Shown here one piece after another: positions 24,591-33,964 of a stretch of DNA of 64,000 nt. Position numbers and translations under genes: made by a program. The stretch is from Bacillus sp. ISL-55 (lineage in GTDB: Bacteria; Bacillota; Bacilli; Bacillales; Cytobacillaceae). The stretch spans positions 1-64,000 of the forward strand of contig NZ_JAGGQU010000022.1 in the NCBI RefSeq assembly GCF_018613155.1. Reading direction: 5' to 3'. The notes below the pieces were generated by a model. It did not search any database. It was not told the origin of the DNA and saw only the letters and a list, made by a program, of their open reading frames with translations. Numbering within the stretch: position 1 is the first letter of the stretch; each line of letters begins with the position of its first letter.

Positions 24591-25526
24591 GAAATATTTC
24601 TTTTTCCAGAAAATGAATGCAGTTAACCCAGCCAATAACACGGCCATACTCATTGCCAGAAAAAACGCAAAAGGATTGTGCTGAAATGGGAGATCCACGT
24701 TCATTCCATAGAAGCTTGCCACCATAGTCGGAAATGACAGAATGATTGTAATGGATGTGAGGAATTTCATTACCATATTAAGATTATTGGAAATGATAGA
24801 GGCGAAAGCGTCCATCATACCGCTTAAAATCGAACTATACGTCTCGGCCATTTCGATGGCCTGGGTATTTTCGATAATGACATCCTCCAGCAAATCCTTG
24901 TCTTCCTCATACATTTTCAAATAATTGAATCGCATGATCTTCGCAAGGACAACTTTATTGGATTTTAAAGAGGTCGTGAAGTAAACCAGGCTTTTCTCCA
25001 AAGCGAGAAATGCATATAACTCTTTGTTTTTCATCGATTGATGAAGCTCACGTTCAATCTCATTTGTCTTTTTATTGATTTGTTTCAGGTACCGCAAATA
25101 ATAGATTGATATAACATAAAGAATTTGCAGGGCAAATCTCGTTTTCTTAAAAGTATAAAATTCCTTGACTCTGTTTGTCTTGAATTCATTCAATACAGGT
25201 GTCTCTTTTAGAGAAACCGTTATAATGCAATTCGGTGTCTGGATAATTCCTACTGGTATGGTTTCATAAATCGGAAAGCCAGATTCATCATGGGTGATGT
25301 ATGGATAGTCAACGATTATATAGACAATACCGTCTTCCTTTTCAATTCTTGGTCTCTCTTCATCATCCAGGGCATCCTTTATGAAATCCAGTGCAATTCC
25401 TGTTTCACTTGCAACCTTTATAATTTCCTCTTCAGTAGGATGCACCATATTTACCCAGGTGCCTTTTGAGATTTCTTCTACACGTGTTAAATGTCTTTCT
25501 TCACTGCTTTTATAGATTTCCAGCAT
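24588..25526 (-). CDS. CorA family divalent cation transporter (second copy)
   Basis: 312 residues from ATG 25526. N-terminal cytoplasmic part begins MLEIYKSSEERHLTRVEEIS; long helices in the middle; two C-terminal membrane helices (about 252-272 and 284-304) with the GMN signature in SFYGMNVDLPFQ. Related to B. subtilis YqxL type. The ORF is open 12 codons further, but GAGGAGG lies 8 bases before this ATG. About 40% diverged from the other copy by visual comparison, so probably a distinct transporter for Mg2+ or another ion. Confidence 0.92.
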   Translation of the reverse strand: MLEIYKSSEERHLTRVEEISKGTWVNMVHPTEEEIIKVASETGIALDFIKDALDDEERPRIEKEDGIVYIIVDYPYITHDESGFPIYETIPVGIIQTPNCIITVSLKETPVLNEFKTNRVKEFYTFKKTRFALQILYVISIYYLRYLKQINKKTNEIERELHQSMKNKELYAFLALEKSLVYFTTSLKSNKVVLAKIMRFNYLKMYEEDKDLLEDVIIENTQAIEMAETYSSILSGMMDAFASIISNNLNMVMKFLTSITIILSFPTMVASFYGMNVDLPFQHNPFAFFLAMSMAVLLAGLTAFIFWKKKYF

Positions 25527-26028
25527 TTGACCAACCTCCTCTTCATTTATCGAGGAAGCCAACTACCTTTTTTCAGAGTTGATAGTCTTGCAGCATTCAA
25601 TTGTATCAAATCTAATAGATGATCGACTTCCCCGCACCTATCGGGATCAGGTTCTTTTGAATAACCCAAAGATACCAACTCCTTTCAATCTTCACCTCTT
25701 ACATCTTACTCCTGACAGGGTAAAACCACAATAGAATGCGAATCTTTTGTCCATCTATTTTTTCTTCCTTATACTTCCTGCCTAAAAACACATCTTTTGG
25801 CACGCTTTGTCTATATCTTTAAAGATAGTATGATTTCTTGATTCCTTCTAACTATATTTCCCCTTCTAGATCCTTCGTTATATAACCCAATAGTTATACC
25901 AATCCGATTCCTCCTGCTCCGAAGCTCACATTCTCGTTTTACTTGTGGGAATCCCACTATTTCTCAAAAGCAGAAATCTTCCAAAAATATAATTATAATA
26001 AGCTTGTATACTAGTAATTGGAGGGAAA
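25527..26028. other. Intergenic region between divergent corA-like and alkaline phosphatase genes
   Basis: No gene. On the minus strand, leader sequence of the CorA-like gene contains GAACCTGATCCCGATAGGTG (25654-25635) followed by GGGGAAGTC, resembling the 3' half of a TPP riboswitch but lacking its CUGAGA element. On the plus strand a perfect inverted repeat GTGGGAATCCCAC (25945-25957) and a TATAAT near 25992-25997 precede the phosphatase. Confidence 0.4.
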
Positions 26029-27420
26029 ATGGACATGAATACTAACTTTAAGAAAAAATTGATTCCATTTGCTGTCGTTTCATCTCTCGCTATTGGAGGT
26101 CTTTCGGGAGCTTTTACAGCTGACGCAAAAGAATCACCTAAACAGAATAATGCAAAAATCAAGAACGTCATTTTCATGATTGGAGATGGTATGGGTGTAT
26201 CTTATACATCTGCTTACCGTTACCTAAAAGACGACCCAAATACTAAACTGGCAGAAGGAACCGAGTTCGATAAGTACCTTGTTGGCCAGCAGTCGACTTA
26301 TGCGGAAGATCCTGATGAAAACATTACAGATTCTGCATCTTCAGCAACTGCAATGTCCTCAGGTATTAAAACTTATAACGCGGCAATTGGAGTCGATAAC
26401 GATAAATCCGAAGTGAAAACCGTGTTGGAATCGGCCAAGGAAAAAGGTAAAGCCACCGGACTGGTCGCTACTTCTGAAATTACCCATGCTACTCCTGCTT
26501 CTTTTGGTGCGCATGATGAGAGCCGTAAAAACATGAATGCAATTGCAGAGGACTACTACGATGAGTTAATTAACGGTGAACACAAGGTCGACGTACTTTT
26601 AGGTGGTGGTACTGAACTATTCCATCGTAACGACCGTAACCTAATTGAAGAATTCCAAAAAGACGGCTATAGCTTCGCTTCTACTAAAGAACAGCTAAAA
26701 AGCGATAACAACGAGAAAATCCTGGGATTGTTCGCACCTCGTGGTCTTCCTAAGATGATAGACCGTACAGAAGATATCCCATCTCTTGAAGAAATGACCA
26801 AGTCGGCGATTGAAAGATTAAACAAAGATAAAGACGGCTTCTTCTTGATGGTCGAGGGAAGCCAGATTGACTGGGCAGGACACGATAATGATATAGTTGG
26901 TGCAATGAGTGAAATGGAAGACTATGAAAAAGCATTCAAGGCTGCGATTGATTTTGCGAAAAAGGATAAGCATACTCTTGTAATTGCGACTGCTGACCAT
27001 TCTACTGGGGGTTATTCAATTGGGGCTGATGGAATTTATAACTGGTTCCCTGAACCAATTAAAGCAGCTAAGCGCACACCGGATTTCATGGCAGCTGAAA
27101 TTGCAAACGGTGCTGTTGTCGAAGATACGCTATCTAACTTCATTGATTTAGAATTGACTACTGAAGAAATAAATTCAGTCAAAGCTGCAGCTGAAGGAGG
27201 AGATGTCACAGACATCGATAATGCTATTGAAGAAATCTTCAACCAGCGTTCACATACAGGCTGGACTACCAGCGGCCACACCGGTGAAGATGTAAACGTC
27301 TATGCGTTTGGTCCAACACGTGAAGCTCTAGCTGGAAAAATTGAAAACACAGACCTTGCGAAACATGTCTTCAGCCTTCTGCAAAATGGGAATAAAGAAA
27401 TTATAATTGAAGATAAGTAA
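26029..27420 (+). CDS. phoA: Alkaline phosphatase
   Basis: 463 residues. Signal peptide with MNTNFKKKLIPFAVVS and cleavage near TADA-KES, so an exported enzyme. Hallmarks: FMIGDGMG (Asp metal ligand), TDSASSATAMSSG with the active-site Ser, ATSEITHATPASFGAH (Thr and His), MVEGSQIDWAGHDNDI, IATADHSTGG and SGHTGEDV (Zn and Mg ligands). It hydrolyses phosphomonoesters, recovering phosphate. The length matches B. subtilis PhoA/PhoB (about 460). No clear PhoP box was found in the upstream region. GGAGGG precedes two ATGs (26029 and 26035). A lipoprotein gene follows 69 bases later. Confidence 0.95.
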   Translation: MDMNTNFKKKLIPFAVVSSLAIGGLSGAFTADAKESPKQNNAKIKNVIFMIGDGMGVSYTSAYRYLKDDPNTKLAEGTEFDKYLVGQQSTYAEDPDENITDSASSATAMSSGIKTYNAAIGVDNDKSEVKTVLESAKEKGKATGLVATSEITHATPASFGAHDESRKNMNAIAEDYYDELINGEHKVDVLLGGGTELFHRNDRNLIEEFQKDGYSFASTKEQLKSDNNEKILGLFAPRGLPKMIDRTEDIPSLEEMTKSAIERLNKDKDGFFLMVEGSQIDWAGHDNDIVGAMSEMEDYEKAFKAAIDFAKKDKHTLVIATADHSTGGYSIGADGIYNWFPEPIKAAKRTPDFMAAEIANGAVVEDTLSNFIDLELTTEEINSVKAAAEGGDVTDIDNAIEEIFNQRSHTGWTTSGHTGEDVNVYAFGPTREALAGKIENTDLAKHVFSLLQNGNKEIIIEDK

Positions 27421-27489
27421 GAAAATTCACTCCATCCGCTGTCTCTCAGGCAGCGGTAAGTCTGTTTATCAACTGCTGGAAGGTGCAAA

Positions 27490-28152
27490 ATGAGAAACTT
27501 AATTTTAATGATAGTACTAATTTCTTCACTAATTGGGTGCAGTGTCGAAGGAAGTTCTAATCCTTCAGCTGTAAAGGAAGAACCGGTCCTGAAAGAGAAA
27601 AAGGAAAACTCTCCCCCTCCTCGTAAATCAATGATTGAATATGTACCAAACCCACAGGTTACAGATGATCGAACATTGCTTAATGTTGGTGAAACTTTTA
27701 GAGATGAAAAAGGTTCCGCCGAATTAATCAGCTACAAAAAATTGAATCAAAAAGTTGCTGCAGGCCCTATTGAAATGGTTGTAAAGGAAGCCAAACTAAT
27801 CAAGTATCACCCTGACTACAGCTTGATCGACTTTTTTCACAACTATACACATGAGGAACAATTTACTTTTGTTAAAATCTTTTTAGAATTAGAAAACAAG
27901 TCAGATCAAGTATTGAACCTTGCTCCAGTAGCCTTAATTGAGACTGACACTGGAGAAAAGATAACCTGGGAAGCAGATATTTATCTAGAGGAATTGAATG
28001 GAATGATTGTTCCGGGAGAAAAGAAAGCTGGAAATATCGGAGTTATTCTTGAGAATCCTGATATAAAGTCTATAAAGATTACGACAAGCAAAGTGTTCAA
28101 CCAAAATGAAGCTGACGTCTTTAACGAGCAAACATTTAATATCGCGTTTTAA
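27490..28152 (+). CDS. Lipoprotein with DUF4352-like domain
   Basis: 220 residues: signal MRNLILMIVLISSLIGC with lipobox LIGC, a charged/Pro-rich linker (KEKKENSPPPRK), and a beta-rich domain with TFVKIFLELENKSDQVLNL, typical of DUF4352-type immunoglobulin-like extracellular domains. The function is unknown; likely a cell-surface binding protein. GGAAGGTG is a few bases before the ATG. It is followed by a strong terminator and may be read through from the phosphatase transcript. Confidence 0.82.
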   Translation: MRNLILMIVLISSLIGCSVEGSSNPSAVKEEPVLKEKKENSPPPRKSMIEYVPNPQVTDDRTLLNVGETFRDEKGSAELISYKKLNQKVAAGPIEMVVKEAKLIKYHPDYSLIDFFHNYTHEEQFTFVKIFLELENKSDQVLNLAPVALIETDTGEKITWEADIYLEELNGMIVPGEKKAGNIGVILENPDIKSIKITTSKVFNQNEADVFNEQTFNIAF

Positions 28153-28192
28153 AATACAAAAGGCGCGGATCCACATCCACGTCTTTTGTATT
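28153..28192. terminator. Terminator of the lipoprotein gene
   Basis: 10-bp perfect stem AATACAAAAG / CTTTTGTATT with extra inner pairs GGAT / ATCC. Flanked by A and T runs on both sides. Confidence 0.8.
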
Positions 28193-28208
28193 CTAACAAC
28201 ACTATTTT

Positions 28209-28334
28209 TTATTGCAAATAATCACCAGTCCAGACTTTTTTTACATAGATCCTTTTCATCCCCGTTTCAACAGGTTCCATAGCTATTCGAGCTGACTTCC
28301 GATCAGGAATGCAATCTGGATGCTCAAACAAACA
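28209..28334 (-). other. Protein-like frame with no clear start (possible gene remnant)
   Basis: Reading the minus strand in frame ending with TAA at 28209-28211 gives LFEHPDCIPDRKSARIAMEP, continuing VETGMKRIYVKKVWTGDYLQ, which looks like real protein. No ribosome site or convincing start was found, and the frame runs open upstream into the YetF gene in another frame. It could be a small gene using an unusual start or the tail of a lost gene. Confidence 0.25.
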
Positions 28335-28354
28335 AATTAAGAATAGAGCTTGGT

Positions 28355-29077
28355 TTAATGATAAATTGGCGGTATGTTTCTGGCTGATTGTTTCCTCAAG
28401 GTGATTTGCAGGGATTTCCCTTCTGTGATCGAAGCAAAAAATACATCCTTCAAATTATGAACTGACTCCTCTGCTAATCTATCCATCAGCCACTTCTCAT
28501 CTGTGTTCAGCAGGAAGAGAACTTTTTTGTACAATTTACCGTCAATAATTAATGGCATTGCCAAATCGTCGCCAGTCCTGGTTAAATTCATATCCTCAAG
28601 AGTGACTGTCGCTTTTTCTGTTCTTTTCATTACACTTAAATTTCCGTTACCTTCGAGGATTCCTATTCTTACATCCTGAACATTAAAAATATCTTTCTCT
28701 CTCAACATTAACAAAATATTATCGATTGAATACTGTGTTTTACGCAAGTTTTCCACAATGAATTTCCCCTCATGAATGACCGTGATTGGTTCGAAGGTGA
28801 GTATACGCCCTATTTTTCTGCTTTTTATCTTCAGGTAGGCTACCAGTTTCTGAAGCAGTGCTATTAAAATAATGGCAATTCCGGTATGTATATGAGGAAT
28901 CTTCGGGTCGGCAATATCCGCCCCAACGACCGCACCAAAAGCCAATAATATTAAAAAGTCAAAAATAGGCAACTCTCCTATTGAGCGTCTCCCCATAAAC
29001 AAAGTCGCAAACAACATCAACGGCAGAATTGTAACCACCCTGCCTAAGAGAATTAACGTTTCCTCTAAAAGTTTCAT
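28355..29077 (-). CDS. YetF family membrane protein (DUF421)
   Basis: 240 residues. Three membrane helices at the start (VVTILPLMLFATLFMGRRS, LPIFDFLILLAFGAVVGADI, HTGIAIILIALLQKLVAYLK) followed by the soluble domain with FEPITVIHEGKFIVENLRKT and QYSIDNILLMLREKDIFNV, the DUF421 (YetF/YdfR) pattern. The family is often expressed in sporulating cells; biochemistry unknown. GGAGGAG lies 6 bases before the ATG. The next gene on the other strand is pbpF; the 295-bp gap 29078-29372 has no gene. Confidence 0.92.
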   Translation of the reverse strand: MKLLEETLILLGRVVTILPLMLFATLFMGRRSIGELPIFDFLILLAFGAVVGADIADPKIPHIHTGIAIILIALLQKLVAYLKIKSRKIGRILTFEPITVIHEGKFIVENLRKTQYSIDNILLMLREKDIFNVQDVRIGILEGNGNLSVMKRTEKATVTLEDMNLTRTGDDLAMPLIIDGKLYKKVLFLLNTDEKWLMDRLAEESVHNLKDVFFASITEGKSLQITLRKQSARNIPPIYH

Positions 29078-29372
29078 TAGTCTCCTCCAATTGTAAGAAA
29101 TCCTTTAGTTAGTTTTGTTGTATTTATTTCATTTATACCAAGAGCATCAATTTATAGACGCACCACACTTGAACTCTCTAACCCTGTTAGCTAGAAAATT
29201 ATCTCATCGACTTTTCAAGCTTAATCCAATCATATGCCGTCGGGCGCCAGGTGAATGGCTTCAACTTTCCTGAAATACAGCAAATCATATATAATGGAAG
29301 GTAAATTAGTGAAGACCTAATTTTAACAGCTTGGATATACACTGAAAAGATTCAATTAAAAGGAGAAATCAT

Positions 29373-31490
29373 ATGCAATTACTGCAACGATTTTGGGAGG
29401 CTGTTGTTCGATTTTGGAAACGGCGCCACCTGACTCAAATTCTGTTATTAATCTTATTGGTTTTCATATTGCTGTCAATTCTTTGGTTCGCTTTTATCGC
29501 CAGTAGGGCAAATGTCCAGACCCTGAAGGATGGATTGAGTCAGGCAACCACGATTTATGATCGCAACGGAGACGAAGCAAGCAAACTTGCTACCAACCGT
29601 ACCGGTGGAGTATCAATAAAAGATATGCCAGAGCATGTCCCAAATGCCGTTATTGCGATTGAGGATGAACGATTTTATGAACATAACGGATTCGATATTA
29701 AAGGTATCGCGCGTGCTTTCTTTGGAAACCTTTTAGCTGGAGGCATTACCGGAGGCGGCAGTACCCTTACCCAGCAGCTGACTAAAAATGCTCTGTTATC
29801 TTCAGAACGGACTTACAAACGTAAAGCAGAAGAATTATTTTTAGCAGTCGAGCTTGAAAAGGTGTATGAAAAGGACGAAATCATAGAAATGTACCTGAAT
29901 CAAGTGTATTTCGGCAGTGGTGCATTTGGTATAAACAACGCAAGTAAAAAGTATTTCGCAAAGGATATTCAGAATGTAACAATCAGTGAAGCTGCAATGC
30001 TTGCCGGTCTGCTGAAAGCACCTTCTGCCCTGGATCCTTATAATAATTACGATGCTGCCATCAAACGCAGAAATGTTGTTTTATCTAAAATGAACGAACT
30101 AGGGATGATATCGGATATTGAATATAAACAAGCAAAATCTCAAAAGATTGTATTGGAAGATGGAGGCGGATCTCTCGCCGATCGCAAATATCCTTCTTAT
30201 GTCGATGCTGTTTTGGATGAAGCGACAAGTAAATACGGGCTTACCCAGGATGAAATCATGACAAGAGGCTATCGCATCTATACTGAACTGGACCAGGACA
30301 TACAATCCGGCCTGGAAAAAGTGTACCGACAGGATTATCTATTCCCAGATCGAGCCAGTGATGTTTTAGTACAGAGTGGATCTGTACTGCTTGATCCGGA
30401 AAATGGTGGCGTCCGTGCATTGTCTGGTGGACGTGGCGAAAAAGTGTTCAGAGGATTCAACCGGGCAACCCACCTCAGGGCTCAGCCAGGATCAACCATG
30501 AAACCTCTGGCCGTTTACACACCGGCATTAGAAGAAGGCTATAAGTATGATTCCATGCTTGTTGATAAGAAGATTTCTTTTAAAAATTATAGTCCGAAAA
30601 ACTTCTCTGATACTTATCAGGGAGAAGTTCCAATGTATGAGGCCGTTGAAAAATCAATTAATATTCCTGCAGTTTGGCTCTTAAATGAAATAGGCTTGAA
30701 TAAAGGAATTGATGCTGTAAGAAGATTTGGAATCAAAGTAGAAAAAGAAGACCAGAATCTGGCACTTGCCCTGGGAGGAATGTACAACGGAATTTCTCCA
30801 CTCAAGATGGCTGAAGCATATTCTGTATTCCCAAATGGCGGGAAGCGTCATGACGCCCATGTAATCACGAAAATTGTCGGTCCCACTGGCAAGGTGATTG
30901 CAGAGCATGACGGCTCAACAACACGCGTTACTTCCAAATCAGTGGCAAATGAAATGACGTCAATGTTATTGAATGTTGTTGAAACGGGTACAGGTAAAGG
31001 GACAAATATTGAGGGTGTCGAGATTGCAGGAAAGACTGGGTCCACTCAGCTGCCATTCGCAGATATCAATGGAACAAAAGACCAATGGTTTGTAGGATAT
31101 ACACCTAACATCGTCGGGGCAGTATGGCTTGGTTATGATAAAACTGACCGCAAACATTATTTATCCAGCAGCAGTTCAAAGGATGTAGTGCCGCTGTTCA
31201 GGGCGATCATGGAAGAAACAGTGCCCCACATCGAGCAGGAAGAATTCAAGGTCCAGTCAATCAACGAAAGGCAGTCTGGTGCCATTGTGGATTATGAAGA
31301 AACAGAAAAAGCAATCAGGGAAAAAGCAAATGAACTGGAGGTAGAATTAAAAGAGCGCGCTGGCCAGGTTGAGGAAAAACTGAAAGAAGAAGCGCCAAAA
31401 TGGAAAAAAGTATTTGAACAAATGCAGGAAGACGCCGGTAAGGTCGGCGACAAAGTAATCGATAAACTTAGAGAGTGGCAAGGAGAATAA
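29373..31490 (+). CDS. pbpF: Bifunctional class A penicillin-binding protein, PBP1c (PbpF) type
   Basis: 705 residues: N-terminal anchor (LTQILLLILLVFILLSILWF), a GT51 glycosyltransferase domain (VIAIEDERFYEHNGFD; GGGSTLTQQLTKNALL; EKDEIIEMYLNQVYFG), then a transpeptidase domain with STMK in RAQPGSTMKPLAVY, SIN in EKSINIPAVW, and KTGST in IAGKTGSTQLP. Both polymerise and crosslink glycan. The sequence matches the B. subtilis PbpF (PBP1c) style over the GT and TP parts. The C-terminal end is a Glu/Lys-rich coiled coil instead of an Fn3 domain. PbpF is linked to spore peptidoglycan synthesis. Strong GGAG ribosome site. Confidence 0.92.
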   Translation: MQLLQRFWEAVVRFWKRRHLTQILLLILLVFILLSILWFAFIASRANVQTLKDGLSQATTIYDRNGDEASKLATNRTGGVSIKDMPEHVPNAVIAIEDERFYEHNGFDIKGIARAFFGNLLAGGITGGGSTLTQQLTKNALLSSERTYKRKAEELFLAVELEKVYEKDEIIEMYLNQVYFGSGAFGINNASKKYFAKDIQNVTISEAAMLAGLLKAPSALDPYNNYDAAIKRRNVVLSKMNELGMISDIEYKQAKSQKIVLEDGGGSLADRKYPSYVDAVLDEATSKYGLTQDEIMTRGYRIYTELDQDIQSGLEKVYRQDYLFPDRASDVLVQSGSVLLDPENGGVRALSGGRGEKVFRGFNRATHLRAQPGSTMKPLAVYTPALEEGYKYDSMLVDKKISFKNYSPKNFSDTYQGEVPMYEAVEKSINIPAVWLLNEIGLNKGIDAVRRFGIKVEKEDQNLALALGGMYNGISPLKMAEAYSVFPNGGKRHDAHVITKIVGPTGKVIAEHDGSTTRVTSKSVANEMTSMLLNVVETGTGKGTNIEGVEIAGKTGSTQLPFADINGTKDQWFVGYTPNIVGAVWLGYDKTDRKHYLSSSSSKDVVPLFRAIMEETVPHIEQEEFKVQSINERQSGAIVDYEETEKAIREKANELEVELKERAGQVEEKLKEEAPKWKKVFEQMQEDAGKVGDKVIDKLREWQGE

Positions 31491-31497
31491 AAGTAGT

Positions 31498-31527
31498 GTG
31501 AGCAGCCTAATTGGCTGCTCACTTTTT
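31498..31527 (+). terminator. Terminator of pbpF
   Basis: 10-bp stem GTGAGCAGCC / GGCTGCTCAC followed by TTTTTG. Confidence 0.9.
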
Positions 31528-31549
31528 GCTTGGAAAACAAAGGAGGCAT

Positions 31550-32333
31550 GACTTCGGACAAATTCACAAAAGCACATTGCCACTTTGTCCGAACACGACA
31601 GGACTTCGGACAAATTCTCTAAAGCACACCGTCATTTTGTCCGAACACAGGATGACTTCGGACAAATTCTCTATAGCACATCGCCATTTTGTCCCAACAG
31701 ACTTGACTTCGGACAAATTCACAAAAGCACACCGTCACTTTGTCCGAACTTAGCATGACTTCGGACAAATTCTCTATAGCACATCGCCATTTTGTCCGAA
31801 CACGGCTTGACTTCGGACAAATTCACAGAAGCACACCGTCATTTTGTCCGAACACGGCATGACTTCGGACAAATTCTCTAAAGCACAAGGTCACTTTGTC
31901 CGAACACGGCAGGACTTCGGACAAATTCTCTAAATCACACCGTCACTTTGTCCGAACACAGCATGACTTCGGACAAATTCACAGAAGCACACCGTCACTT
32001 TGTCCGAACACGGCATGACTTCGGACAAATTCTCTAAAGCACACCGTCATTTTGTCCGAACACGGCATGACTTCGGACAAATTCACAGAAGCACATCGTC
32101 ATTTTGTCCGAACACGGCAGGACTTCGGACAAATTCTCTAAATCACACCGTCACTTTGTCCGAACACAGCATGACTTCGGACAAATTCTCTAAATCACAT
32201 CGCCATTTTGTCCGAACACGGCATAACTTCGGACAAATTCACAGAAGCACACCGTCATTTTGTCCGAACACGGCAGGACTTCGGACAAATTCTCTAAAGC
32301 ACAAGGCCACTTTGTCCGAACACGGCAGGACTT
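31550..32333. repeat. 15-copy 52-bp tandem array of inverted repeats
   Basis: Fifteen units (one is 51 bp) start at 31550, 31602, 31654, 31705, 31757 and then every 52 bases to 32277; the array ends with GACTT at 32329. Each unit contains TTCGGACAAA and TTTGTCCGAA, an inverted pair about 22 bases apart. Two forms alternate: A (TTCACAGAAGCAC or TTCACAAAAGCAC) and B (TTCTCTAAAGCAC and relatives), in the order ABBAB ABBAB ABBAB. All three frames are open because 52 is not a multiple of 3, so ORFs here are ignored. It fills the 900-bp gap between pbpF and the GNAT gene. Confidence 0.95.
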
Positions 32334-32392
32334 GTTGTAATGCCCTTTGTAATCAACTACCAAAAGATATTGCCTATTAACAAATTGCATCT

Positions 32393-32953
32393 TTAGAATA
32401 CTTTAGAATAAATACAAGTATCCCTTAGGTTACCGTCAACTGAAACTGAATCATTCTTTAGTATGCCATCGAGTGCAAAACCTAATTTTTCGGGAATCGC
32501 CTTGCTTTTAATATTTAGTGAATCACAGCGAATTTCAATCCTTCGGGCTTTGAGCTCCCTAACGGCAAAGTCCGTTATTCCCTGTACAGCTTCTGTCATA
32601 TATCCCTGGCCACTGTATCGAGTGTCGATCCAATAACCGATTTCGAACTTGGGGACGTCCCAATTAATTCTATGTAAACCAGATGAGGCGACAAATTCCC
32701 CTGTGTCTTTCTTAAATACAAGTAATCTCAGGTCTGAACGATTTAAAAAATTTACATACCCCTGTCTGATCACAATTTCCGTTTCTTCAACAGATTGTTC
32801 TTTTTGAGCAAATGGCATCCACGGCTGAAGCTCCTTTAAAGATGCATTGATTGATTCACAGGTGACAGCGCCATCACCTGGCAGAGGCATCCTAATCAAA
32901 AGGCGGTCCGTTTCAAACTCAGTTGGAAACTCCAATAATAGAGGATTCACCAT
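32393..32953 (-). CDS. GNAT acetyltransferase, RimJ/RimL-like
   Basis: 186 residues: FETDRLLIRMPLPGDGAVTC start, core FEIGYWIDTRYSGQGYMTEA (acetyl-CoA motif), then SLNIKSKAIPEKLGFALDGIL and a C-terminal DTCIYSKVF, the RimJ/RimL (Acetyltransf_3) pattern. Substrate unknown. AAGGGGAAAGG precedes the ATG. Single gene; the stop is near the end of the tandem array. Confidence 0.9.
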   Translation of the reverse strand: MVNPLLLEFPTEFETDRLLIRMPLPGDGAVTCESINASLKELQPWMPFAQKEQSVEETEIVIRQGYVNFLNRSDLRLLVFKKDTGEFVASSGLHRINWDVPKFEIGYWIDTRYSGQGYMTEAVQGITDFAVRELKARRIEIRCDSLNIKSKAIPEKLGFALDGILKNDSVSVDGNLRDTCIYSKVF

Positions 32954-32983
32954 ACCTTTCCCCTTCCTTTATTCAAATAAAAT

Positions 32984-33005
32984 AGAACGGCCCGAGGACC
33001 GTTCT
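32984..33005 (-). terminator. Terminator of the ABC exporter operon
   Basis: 7-bp stem AGAACGG / CCGTTCT, loop CCCGAGGA, 15 bases after the permease stop; T-rich on the minus strand. Confidence 0.8.
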
Positions 33006-33019
33006 TACATTTATTCTGC

Positions 33020-33964
33020 TTAAATACTGATATCCCTCTTTTGGAAAAAGAAAAACGTGAGCATCATGAATATTGCGTAATATACGGCAAGTATTGAAAG
33101 TGATACTGGCAATGTTATATTTTCAAGAATCCTATCTTGAAGAGCATAGACTGTCAAATCTAAATGTGGGAATATCAAAAATTTCGCCCAAGTATATTTG
33201 TCAGCAAGCATCAGGATAATCCCACCTAGTGTCGACGAAAAGAAAAGGACAAAGATACCTATTCCGACTGCAAGAGCCTGGCTTTTAAACAATGTTGACA
33301 GCATAAAAGCAATCGTCATGATGATGAGAAGGCTTGGAATGAAATAAAGCATTTTCAAAAAGAATTGTGTTCCAACAATCGCGACTTTTCTTCCTTCCAG
33401 CGTGATTTCAAACATCTTCATATTGAAATCACCACTGCCAAATAGGAGCAATCCAATTATATAGCCAGATACAATCAATGTCAGTACCAGTAATAATGCA
33501 TAAATTATGACAGCTATGTACTTTGACAGCAGGATTCGCCATCTTTGGTGCGGACGGATCAATAGCTGCTTGATCGTTCCGTCTGAGAATTCTGCTGCCA
33601 CATTGGCACTGCCGACAACCACTACAAACAAGGTGACAAGTGAGCTTACACCTACAACGACATCATTCATAAAATGCCAGTTTGTTTTTGCATGAGGATT
33701 AATGTTTTGATCCAAAAACTCTTGTGTCTGCTCGATTTGGTTTTGAATCATTTTCTTTTCATCACCGGAAGCAGATGCCATCTGGTTTTCAAGCATGGTA
33801 ATTTCATTTTGTGTATCCTGTTTCCAATTAGGGTTAGGATCTGCACTGAATTTGGAATAAATAATACCTGCGATTAAAACTGCCAGTACGATAACGACCA
33901 TATATATCCAGCTGGCCATTTTGCCAAAAATTTTCATTAATTCATTTTGTATTAAAGGAATCAT
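33020..33964 (-). CDS. ABC-2 type permease
   Basis: 314 residues with six predicted membrane segments; a large extracellular region after the first helix (YSKFSADPNPNWKQDTQNEI then TMLENQMASASGDEKKM, coiled) and the typical C-terminal set (FIPSLLIIMTIAFMLSTLFK, FLIFPHLDLTVYALQDRILE). Forms an exporter with the ATP-binding gene; the ATG overlaps it by 4 bases (ATGA). Substrate unknown; relatives handle antibiotics or sodium. Confidence 0.9.
   Translation of the reverse strand: MIPLIQNELMKIFGKMASWIYMVVIVLAVLIAGIIYSKFSADPNPNWKQDTQNEITMLENQMASASGDEKKMIQNQIEQTQEFLDQNINPHAKTNWHFMNDVVVGVSSLVTLFVVVVGSANVAAEFSDGTIKQLLIRPHQRWRILLSKYIAVIIYALLLVLTLIVSGYIIGLLLFGSGDFNMKMFEITLEGRKVAIVGTQFFLKMLYFIPSLLIIMTIAFMLSTLFKSQALAVGIGIFVLFFSSTLGGIILMLADKYTWAKFLIFPHLDLTVYALQDRILENITLPVSLSILAVYYAIFMMLTFFFFQKRDISI

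Noticed and set aside
26029-26040. PhoP box upstream of the alkaline phosphatase
   Set aside because: No repeats of TTAACA-type at 11-bp spacing were found in 25900-26028.
31550-32333. CRISPR array
   Set aside because: Spacing of 52 bp looks CRISPR-like, but the segments between the repeated halves are nearly the same in all units, there are no unique spacers, and no cas genes are near.
31511-32380. Genes within the tandem array (80, 126 and 66 codon ORFs)
   Set aside because: All three frames are open owing to the 52-bp period; ORFs repeat the same motif in shifted frames and lack ribosome sites at proper distance.
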